Source: Lentimicrobiaceae bacterium (GTDB taxonomy: Bacteria > Bacteroidota > Bacteroidia > Bacteroidales > WCHB1-69). From it: 12,010 bases of DNA. The notes under the pieces were generated by a model that saw nothing but the letters and a program-made list of their open reading frames with translations, was not told the DNA's origin and made no database searches. The stretch is taken from assembly GCA_009776395.1 (NCBI GenBank), contig WRNX01000031.1, positions 1 through 12,010 on the forward strand, written 5' to 3'. Made by a program: the position numbers and the translations under genes. This document shows, in pieces, positions 7,021-12,010 of this stretch; position 1 is the stretch's first letter, and every line of letters begins with the position of its first letter.

Positions 7021-7718
7021 ACAGTTCTTACATATTCATCTTTGGCGAGTTCTTCGGCAGTTCCTGTTTTGATAATTTTCCCCTCAAAAAGCAGGTAAGC
7101 TCGGTCTGTAATTGACAAAGTTTCATGTACATTGTGGTCGGTAATTAAGATACCGATATTTTTCTCTTTTAATTTCCAAACTATTGTTTGAATATCTTCA
7201 ACGGCAATAGGATCCACTCCTGCGAAAGGTTCGTCTAATAGAATAAATTTAGGATTAGATGCTAAGCAGCGCGCAATTTCTGTTCTTCTGCGCTCGCCAC
7301 CTGAAAGATTTTGCCCTAGATTTTTTCTTACTTTTTGAATATTAAACTCTTGAATTAAACTTTCTAATTTATTATCCTGTTCCTCTTTACTCATACCACT
7401 AAATTGTAAAATAGCGCGAATATTATCCTCCACAGAGAGTTGCCTAAAAACGGAAGCTTCTTGAGGCAAATAAGAGATTCCCTTTTGCGCACGCTTATAC
7501 ATGGGTAGTTTGGTAATATCTTCATCATCTAAAAAAATATTTCCTGAAAAAGGTTTAATAATTCCCACTATCATGTAAAAAGAGGTAGTTTTTCCGGCGC
7601 CGTTAGGACCAAGCAACCCTACAATCTCTCCTTGTTTTACATCAAAAGAGGCTTCATTCACAACTTTGCGTTGCTTATAAATTTTAACTAAATTTTCGGT
7701 ACGAATGGTGTGACTCAT
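6987..7718 (-). CDS. lptB: LPS export ABC transporter ATP-binding protein LptB
   Basis: A 243-aa cytoplasmic ATPase that powers LptFG in moving lipopolysaccharide from the inner membrane to the LptCAD bridge. It has a complete ABC motif set: Walker A GPNGAGKTT (37-45), Q-loop LPQE (Q86), signature LSGGERRRTEIAR (138-150), Walker B FILLDEPFAGVDP (158-170) and switch histidine in TDHNVHE (H195). The C-terminal YVRTVYLGKNFELRR is diagnostic of LptB rather than a generic ABC protein. It is transcribed from its own probable promoter and has a leader of about 110 bases. Its stop falls inside the end of the convergent GT2 gene, giving a 34-bp tail-to-tail overlap. The other lpt genes are not nearby. 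Confidence 0.95.
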   Translation of the reverse strand: MSHTIRTENLVKIYKQRKVVNEASFDVKQGEIVGLLGPNGAGKTTSFYMIVGIIKPFSGNIFLDDEDITKLPMYKRAQKGISYLPQEASVFRQLSVEDNIRAILQFSGMSKEEQDNKLESLIQEFNIQKVRKNLGQNLSGGERRRTEIARCLASNPKFILLDEPFAGVDPIAVEDIQTIVWKLKEKNIGILITDHNVHETLSITDRAYLLFEGKIIKTGTAEELAKDEYVRTVYLGKNFELRR

Positions 7719-7753
7719 AATTTTTATTTTTCTACTTCAAAATTATTCTATAC

Positions 7754-7829
7754 TGTTTTACAGCGTTTTACATACTCGTGTCGCAAATGTGCCGCAAATG
7801 AAACATAAGCAACAATAACCTGTAAAACA
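7754..7829 (-). promoter_or_regulatory. Repeat-rich 5' leader of lptB
   Basis: Between the putative lptB promoter and its ATG, TGTTTTACAG (7754-7763) is the exact reverse complement of CTGTAAAACA (7820-7829). A further GTTTTACA lies at 7765-7772. The loop contains a tandem 11-mer, TGTCGCAAATG then TGCCGCAAATG (7779-7800), differing at one base. The paired ends could close a leader stem-loop in the lptB mRNA. No known riboswitch class is recognised. Confidence 0.35.
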
Positions 7830-7837
7830 TTGTGCGG

Positions 7838-7867
7838 CAAAAATATAAATTCTTTTTAATAAACAAA
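7838..7867 (-). promoter_or_regulatory. Putative Bacteroidota promoter for lptB
   Basis: On the minus strand TATTTTTG (7845 down to 7838) fits TAnnTTTG exactly, and TTTG (7867 down to 7864) lies 18 bases upstream as the -33 box. The extended wording TTATATTTTTGCCGC is shared with the promoter-like box at about 11790-11804. The expected transcription start, near 7831, leaves a leader of about 113 bases before the lptB ATG at 7718. Confidence 0.6.
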
Positions 7868-7897
7868 CATAATTTTGAGTTGAATATTACATCCTTT

Positions 7898-9181
7898 TTA
7901 CAAAGTAACAATATAATAATTCTTCTTCCCCCGCTGAACCAAAATATATTTTTCATTCAATACGGACGATAAATTAACCATGTAAGTATCAGTAATTTTC
8001 TCTTTATTAATAGAAACGCCGTTTTCTTTCAAGGTTCTTCTGGCTTCGCCCTTGGAAGGGAATATTTGTGTGGCATCGGTCAAAAAATCTACAATATTAA
8101 TACCTTGTTCTATAATCGTTTTGTCAATTTTTACTTGGGGAACGCCCTCAAAAACAGAGAGAAATGTTTTTTCAGGAAGCGCTGATAGAGATGCTGCCGT
8201 TCCTTTGCCAAACAGAATATCAGATGCAACTACGGCAGCATTGTATTCCTCTTCTGAATGAACGCGACAGGTTACATCTTTTGCCAACGCTTTTTGCAAA
8301 ATGCGCAAATGTGGCGCTTCTTCGTGCTCTTTTTCCATTTGTTCAATCTGTTCCTTTTCAAACAGCGTAAAAATTCGGATATATTTCTTAGAATCTTCAT
8401 CGGAACAATTGAGCCAAAATTGATAAAACTGGTAGGGAGATGTCTTTTCCGGATCTAACCAAATATTTCCCTGTTCGGTTTTTCCGAACTTCCCGCCATC
8501 TGCTTTGGTAATGAGCGGACAAACTAAGGCAAACGCTTCACCTCCGGTTTTCCTGCGAATCAATTCCGTGCCGGTGGTAATGTTCCCCCATTGGTCGCTG
8601 CCTCCCATTTGCAACTTACACCCGTAGTTTTGAAACAGATGCAAAAAATCGTAACCCTGAACTAACTGGTAAGTAAACTCTGTAAACGACATGCCTTCCC
8701 CCTCTCCAGAGAGTCTTTTTTTAACGGAATCTTTTGCCATCATGTAATTTACGGTGATATGTTTTCCGATGTCGCGAATAAAATCAAGAAAAGAGTAATG
8801 GCACATCCAATCGTAGTTGTTTACTAACAATGCCGTGTTAGGCGCGTTCTCTTCAAAGTTCAAAAATTTGGCAAGTTGTTTTTTAATTTCTTCCTGATTT
8901 TTTCGTAATGTTTCTATATCCAACAGATTACGTTCCTGCGATTTTCCGGATGGGTCGCCGATCATTCCGGTAGCGCCGCCCAGCAAGGCAATTGGTTTAT
9001 GCCCGCAAAGTTGTAAATGTTTGAGCATCATTACGCTTACCAAGTGTCCAATATGTAACGAATCGGCTGTAGGATCAATTCCCACGTATGCCAAAGTCAT
9101 CTCTTTTTGCAACTGTTCTTCCGTTCCGGGCATGGTATCGTGCAACATACCGCGCCATTTTAATTCTTCTACAAAGTTCAT
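7898..9181 (-). CDS. tyrS: Tyrosyl-tRNA synthetase
   Basis: A 427-aa class I aminoacyl-tRNA synthetase that attaches tyrosine to tRNA-Tyr in the cytoplasm. The Rossmann signature HIGH is at residues 43-46, within DPTADSLHIGH. Tyrosine and tRNA-binding segments YQLVQGYDF (171-179) and GGSDQWGN (193-200) follow. The KMSKS loop is in the TyrS form KFGKT (231-235). The C-terminus (about 360-427) is an S4-like RNA-binding domain containing SKGEARRTLKENGV. Length and all catalytic motifs are normal. The ATG overlaps the stop of the upstream thioredoxin-domain gene by 4 bases (ATGA), so translation is probably coupled. No T-box or other tRNA-responsive leader can be placed, since the gene has no spacer of its own. 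Confidence 0.96.
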   Translation of the reverse strand: MNFVEELKWRGMLHDTMPGTEEQLQKEMTLAYVGIDPTADSLHIGHLVSVMMLKHLQLCGHKPIALLGGATGMIGDPSGKSQERNLLDIETLRKNQEEIKKQLAKFLNFEENAPNTALLVNNYDWMCHYSFLDFIRDIGKHITVNYMMAKDSVKKRLSGEGEGMSFTEFTYQLVQGYDFLHLFQNYGCKLQMGGSDQWGNITTGTELIRRKTGGEAFALVCPLITKADGGKFGKTEQGNIWLDPEKTSPYQFYQFWLNCSDEDSKKYIRIFTLFEKEQIEQMEKEHEEAPHLRILQKALAKDVTCRVHSEEEYNAAVVASDILFGKGTAASLSALPEKTFLSVFEGVPQVKIDKTIIEQGINIVDFLTDATQIFPSKGEARRTLKENGVSINKEKITDTYMVNLSSVLNEKYILVQRGKKNYYIVTL

Positions 9182-10722
9182 TGTCGTTTATTTTTAAGTC
9201 GTATTTTTTCTGCTTCTTTTTTTTCATATTCTTCCAAAAACTGCGGAATCATATCTTTGGGAATATCTTTATTTAGAATGATGATTTTATCTTGATTAAT
9301 GATGTAAAACTGTGGATTTGTAGTAATATGATACACCTCTTTCCAATCCACATTACCTTTTGCGCCTCCCAAATTTAGCCATGTATATCCGCCATCGCGG
9401 ATATATTTTTTCCACTTTTCAATATCATCGGTGCGGTTCACGGCATACACATCAAAATTAAGTTTTCCAATATTTTCTAACGAATCATACACAGCTTTCA
9501 GCTCTTTCGATTCTTTTTGGCAATGACTGCAAGTATGGTCGTAAAACCACAAAATTCTGTACTTTTTAGGCATATTATAAGAAGAATACCATCCTTTTTT
9601 ATCATCTTGTGCGGTATCGGGTAAAATGAGTTCTACCGATTTTGTGCCAATCAGCATCGGTTCCAAATCTTCAATTCGCATTTTAATTTTTTTGAAATAA
9701 TCTTCATCTATCCAGGGGCATTTTCCTGCAAGTTGGTTATTTTTAGTTAGATGCACTAAAACGGCATCATGTCCAATAATTTTACTATTATCAAATTCAA
9801 CCGTTAAATATTCTAGAAGAAAACGGTACATTAAACTGTCGGAATAAGTTTTTTCCAGCATCATATCCATATATTTATTAATTGTATCTGAATCATGATA
9901 CCAAAGTATTTTTTTGAAATATGTATTTAATTTGGGTTCGTAAGAGGGTAAAAACAAGTATCTTCTATCCGATAAATCGAAATTATCCCAATAATGAGTT
10001 CTATAATAAATCGTTTGAAATAAAGAATCTATAGAGCCATCATCAAACACGGGCGGATCAGGGATTTCTATTTCTCTAAATGATTTTTGAAATTTAGAAA
10101 ACAGATGGGTAGGATTTTTTTCAATCAAATCGGAAATAAACTTTTCCATCTCTTCATGTTTATTTTTCATTAACTCTAAGTAATATTCCGCACTGTCTTT
10201 CTTTTCTTCTTCATCAAAACTTTTTCGTTTATCTCCCCATTCTCTCATAAGTTTTTGAGATTCTACTGTTTTTTGTTGAAATCGCAACATTTCCTCATTT
10301 TCCGGAGACCCGCTGACCGAATAATTATTCACATTTCCTGTAGTATCTATATTATATGTAAAATTTTGCGTTCCATCCATCATAAAATCCATTATTCTAA
10401 CTTTTTTATCGGATACTAATGAATAGAGTCCCTCGTCATATTTTTCATCTCTTTCAAAAATAAATGTACATTTTCCATTATTTTTGGCAGAATCTTTAAG
10501 CATAAGTTTATCTCTAAAGTGTATTGCCAGCAACATTTGATCATCTTTACAATCTTTAATGTTGAATACTAATTTATGGTTAGGTTCTTTGGGTTTGCTT
10601 TTTTGCGCGGAAAGCGGCATGATAATCAAAAAGCAGCAAAAAATACCTATAACCTTATTTCTCAAAGACTCCTTTAGCAGCGAGAATTGATATGTACTAT
10701 TTTGTGTTCTGGCTATATTCAT
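9178..10722 (-). CDS. Exported DUF4369/DUF5106-type thioredoxin-fold protein (TlpA/ResA-like)
   Basis: A 514-aa protein when started at ATG 10722. A TTG nine codons earlier lies within the likely promoter box, so I reject it. The signal peptide is unusually long in its n-region, with hydrophobic core VIGIFCCFLIIMPLSA and cleavage near SAQ (about residue 40). Next comes a DUF4369-like beta domain (about 45-140), then a charged coiled-coil-like stretch (about 145-205). The DUF5106-like helical region is marked by YYRTHYWDNFDLSDRRYLF and later IIGHDAVLVHL. A C-terminal thioredoxin fold carries CSHC at 398-401 and a cis-proline in TTNPQFY. It probably acts as a periplasmic thiol-disulfide reductase in Bacteroidota; the partner is unknown. 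It shares a 4-base overlap with tyrS, although the functions seem unrelated. Confidence 0.82.
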   Translation of the reverse strand: MNIARTQNSTYQFSLLKESLRNKVIGIFCCFLIIMPLSAQKSKPKEPNHKLVFNIKDCKDDQMLLAIHFRDKLMLKDSAKNNGKCTFIFERDEKYDEGLYSLVSDKKVRIMDFMMDGTQNFTYNIDTTGNVNNYSVSGSPENEEMLRFQQKTVESQKLMREWGDKRKSFDEEEKKDSAEYYLELMKNKHEEMEKFISDLIEKNPTHLFSKFQKSFREIEIPDPPVFDDGSIDSLFQTIYYRTHYWDNFDLSDRRYLFLPSYEPKLNTYFKKILWYHDSDTINKYMDMMLEKTYSDSLMYRFLLEYLTVEFDNSKIIGHDAVLVHLTKNNQLAGKCPWIDEDYFKKIKMRIEDLEPMLIGTKSVELILPDTAQDDKKGWYSSYNMPKKYRILWFYDHTCSHCQKESKELKAVYDSLENIGKLNFDVYAVNRTDDIEKWKKYIRDGGYTWLNLGGAKGNVDWKEVYHITTNPQFYIINQDKIIILNKDIPKDMIPQFLEEYEKKEAEKIRLKNKRQ

Positions 10723-10746
10723 TCTAAATTTTATTATTAAAAAATG

Positions 10747-10754
10747 CAAAAATA
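10747..10754 (-). promoter_or_regulatory. Putative -7 box for the thioredoxin-fold protein/tyrS operon
   Basis: The minus strand reads TATTTTTG, an exact fit to TAnnTTTG, ending 24 bases before the ATG at 10722. No good TTTG is seen about 19 bases upstream (TTTA is there instead), so the -33 part is weak. The box also argues against the TTG start at 10749. Confidence 0.5.
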
Positions 10755-10763
10755 TTTTTTTTG

Positions 10764-10793
10764 TTGTTTGTTGTAAAACTTTGCATAATTTTG
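10764..10793 (+). promoter_or_regulatory. Putative promoter for the rRNA methyltransferase gene
   Basis: TAATTTTG at 10786-10793 fits TAnnTTTG exactly, with TTG at 10764-10766 exactly 19 bases upstream. The box lies in a near-perfect 16-base palindrome, TTGCATAATTTTGCAA (10781-10796; half-sites match at 7 of 8), which could be an operator or chance. It is divergent from the promoter at 10747-10754, so the two units share about 50 bases of control region. Confidence 0.55.
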
Positions 10794-10838
10794 CAACGTG
10801 AAAATAATAACGTTATTTATTAAAATAAATTTTTTACA

Positions 10839-11636
10839 TTGATTTCCAAAGCGCTCATTTCTCAAATTAGATTGCTTCATCACAAAAAACATCGTGAAGA
10901 ACAAGGAGTTTTTATAGTTGAAGGGATAAAATCATGCATGGAAACTTTGCAATCGAATTGGGAAGTGATACAATGTTTTATTACGGAACGATTTGATGTA
11001 GATTCTTTTAATGCAAAGGACACAAAGGAAATGCAAAATACGCAAAGAATGGTGATTTCCGAAAAAGAGATGCAGCGAATCAGTTTACTTTCAACCGCAC
11101 CGGAAATTTTATGTATTGTACAAACACCACATTATACTCTCAACGAATTCCATGATAAAAAGCCTTTGCTTGTTTTGGACGCGATAAGAGATCCTGGCAA
11201 TTTGGGAACTATAATTCGCACAGCAGATTGGTTTGGATTTGACCAGATTTTGTGCTCGGAAGATTGTGTAGAATTTACAAATCCAAAGGTAATACAAGCC
11301 ACCATGGGTTCATTTGCAAGGGTAAAGATGGTTTATTCTGATCTACTTGACTTTTTGAAAACACAGCAGCATAGAACTGTTTATGGTTTGTATATGGATG
11401 GTGAACCTATTCAAAAACAATTGTTTAAAAATAACGATATTGTAATTATTGGAAGTGAAAGCCATGGAATTTCTGAAATGTTAGTTCCATTTATTCAAAA
11501 AGAAATAGAGATATCTTTATTTCCGCATCAAGGAACGTCCCCAGAATCATTGAACGCAGCCATAGCAGCAGGAATTTTTATGTATGAACACCGAAAAAAA
11601 ATGAAAAAAGAACTACTCGTAACTCGTAACTTGTAA
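10839..11636 (+). CDS. TrmH/SpoU-family RNA 2'-O-methyltransferase (RlmB-like)
   Basis: A 265-aa SAM-dependent enzyme predicted to methylate a ribose 2'-OH in rRNA (or tRNA). Residues 1-about 95 form the substrate-binding domain, starting ISKALISQIRLLHHKKHRE and then GVFIVEG. The SPOUT knot carries motif 1 DPGNLGTIIRTADW (118-131, with N121 and R127), motif 2 IIGSESHGI (203-211, E207) and motif 3 SPESLNAAIAAGI (234-246). The start is TTG at 10839: no in-frame ATG exists upstream, and the first internal ATG (residue 34) would delete the conserved N-terminus. Two in-frame repeat segments are present, at residues about 58-70 and at the C-terminus (VTRNL). The exact RNA target cannot be assigned. 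Confidence 0.88.
   Translation: MISKALISQIRLLHHKKHREEQGVFIVEGIKSCMETLQSNWEVIQCFITERFDVDSFNAKDTKEMQNTQRMVISEKEMQRISLLSTAPEILCIVQTPHYTLNEFHDKKPLLVLDAIRDPGNLGTIIRTADWFGFDQILCSEDCVEFTNPKVIQATMGSFARVKMVYSDLLDFLKTQQHRTVYGLYMDGEPIQKQLFKNNDIVIIGSESHGISEMLVPFIQKEIEISLFPHQGTSPESLNAAIAAGIFMYEHRKKMKKELLVTRNL
11013..11048. repeat. CAAAG-type repeat cluster inside the methyltransferase gene
   Basis: Units GCAAAG (11013), CACAAAG (11021), GCAAAA (11033) and GCAAAG (11042) recur at 8-12-base spacing. CAAAGGACACAAAG at 11014-11027 equals 3803-3816 in the GNAT gene. The segment encodes AKDTKEMQNTQR in the loop between the substrate-binding strands, where family members vary in length. Confidence 0.55.
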
Positions 11637-11638
11637 CT
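11615..11638. repeat. ACTCGTA tandem repeat forming the end of the methyltransferase gene
   Basis: ACTCGTA (11615), ACTCGTA (11622), ACTTGTA (11629) and a partial ACT (11636-11638) make a 7-bp tandem repeat. It encodes the last residues VTRNL, and its third unit supplies the TAA stop. Proteins with LVTRN tails from this repeat are something I recall from other Bacteroidota genomes. Confidence 0.6.
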
Positions 11639-11752
11639 TTAAATCTTAAATTAAAAATAAATAATATCAATAACAAAAAATAACTAAATCATTATAATAC
11701 AAGTGATTAAAATTATTTCATTGTTGATATTTTTTTTATATTTTTTCCTCTC

Positions 11753-11774
11753 ATATCCCTAATATTAGGGATAT
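11753..11774. repeat. 22-bp perfect palindrome, candidate operator
   Basis: ATATCCCTAAT (11753-11763) is followed immediately by its exact reverse complement ATTAGGGATAT (11764-11774). It ends 18 bases before the TATTTTTG box, where the -33 element should be. That fits a dimeric regulator binding over the promoter better than a terminator, as no T-run follows. Confidence 0.6.
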
Positions 11775-11792
11775 AACATATTAAATAAATTA

Positions 11793-11800
11793 TATTTTTG
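11793..11800 (+). promoter_or_regulatory. Putative -7 box for the microsatellite gene
   Basis: TATTTTTG fits TAnnTTTG exactly and shares the 15-base context TTATATTTTTGCCGC with the lptB promoter. There is no -33 TTTG; that position is occupied by the end of the palindrome. Transcription would begin near 11807, leaving a leader of about 30 bases. Confidence 0.55.
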
Positions 11801-11837
11801 CCGCGTAGTAAGAGTGTATTTTTTTAAGGACAAAAAT

Positions 11838-11990
<153 letters not shown>

Positions 11991-12010
11991 AAAAGGCGAA
12001 AATAAATTTT

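Larger units (their letters stand above)
11637..11837. other. 201-base AT-rich intergenic control region
   Basis: The spacer after the methyltransferase gene is almost purely A and T. It holds the end of the ACTCGTA repeat, a 22-bp palindrome (11753-11774), a promoter-like box (11793-11800) and an AAGGA ribosome-binding site (11826-11830). No RNA gene or other ORF is seen. Confidence 0.5.

Noticed and set aside
7768..7956. 62-codon minus-strand ORF across the tyrS end and the lptB leader
   Set aside because: Its first part is an out-of-frame shadow of tyrS and the promoter box falls within it. Only the last 20 codons fall in the leader, noted as a weak idea under the leader finding.
8052..8458. 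Three overlapping plus-strand ORFs antisense to tyrS
   Set aside because: Shadows of the tyrS code on the other strand; no family resemblance.
9088..9276. 62-codon plus-strand ORF over the tyrS start
   Set aside because: Antisense to two solid genes; phenylalanine-rich low-complexity tail comes from the lysine-rich end of the upstream gene.
10723..10749. TTG start nine codons upstream of the thioredoxin-fold protein
   Set aside because: Starts inside the TATTTTTG promoter box; the ATG at 10722 fits the promoter spacing of other genes here.
11109..11297. 62-codon minus-strand ORF in the methyltransferase gene
   Set aside because: Antisense shadow of the conserved SPOUT motif region.

Overview
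The window looks like chromosomal DNA of an AT-rich Gram-negative member of the Bacteroidota, probably an anaerobe. This is inferred from gene content and signals: Bacteroidota-typical families (DUF4197, DUF4292, a DUF5106/thioredoxin protein, a short phosphatidylserine decarboxylase), start codons mostly without Shine-Dalgarno sequences, and several upstream boxes fitting the Bacteroidota promoter element TAnnTTTG. LptB implies an outer membrane with LPS. The left edge carries the C-terminal tip of what looks like an [FeFe]-hydrogenase, which suggests fermentative or anaerobic life. No tRNA, rRNA, CRISPR array or complete insertion sequence was recognised.

Layout. 2-91: end of the hydrogenase gene, followed by a hairpin that may be a mobile-element stub (114-155). 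275-1678 (+): beta-CASP metallo-beta-lactamase-fold nuclease. 1945-4236 (+): a probable operon of a DUF4197 lipoprotein, a short DUF4292 protein and a GNAT acetyltransferase. 4394-7020 (+): a second probable operon of a small Ig-like lipoprotein, psd, and a GT2 glycosyltransferase fused to a membrane/Rossmann module. It converges on, and overlaps by 34 bp, lptB (6987-7718, -). 7898-10722 (-): tyrS preceded by and translationally coupled to a thioredoxin-domain protein. 10839-11636 (+): TrmH/SpoU rRNA 2'-O-methyltransferase with a TTG start. 11838-11990 (+): start of an unidentified gene interrupted by an (AC)22 microsatellite.

Most genes are envelope or RNA housekeeping: phospholipid synthesis (psd), LPS export (lptB), surface glycan assembly (GT2 fusion), lipoproteins, extracytoplasmic redox or thiol chemistry, tRNA charging, rRNA modification and RNA processing. 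They form small independent transcription units and not one pathway.

The least ordinary theme is short repeats embedded in frame inside coding sequence: a roughly 50-bp palindromic element in the GNAT gene; a CACAAAG-type repeat in both the GNAT gene and the rRNA methyltransferase, sharing 14 identical bases in the same reading frame; and an ACTCGTA tandem repeat that supplies the last codons and stop of the methyltransferase. With the (AC)22 tract and a 22-bp perfect palindrome just upstream of it, this suggests a genome where small repeats are recruited into proteins and where the last gene may be switched by repeat slippage. No new multi-gene system was identified with confidence.
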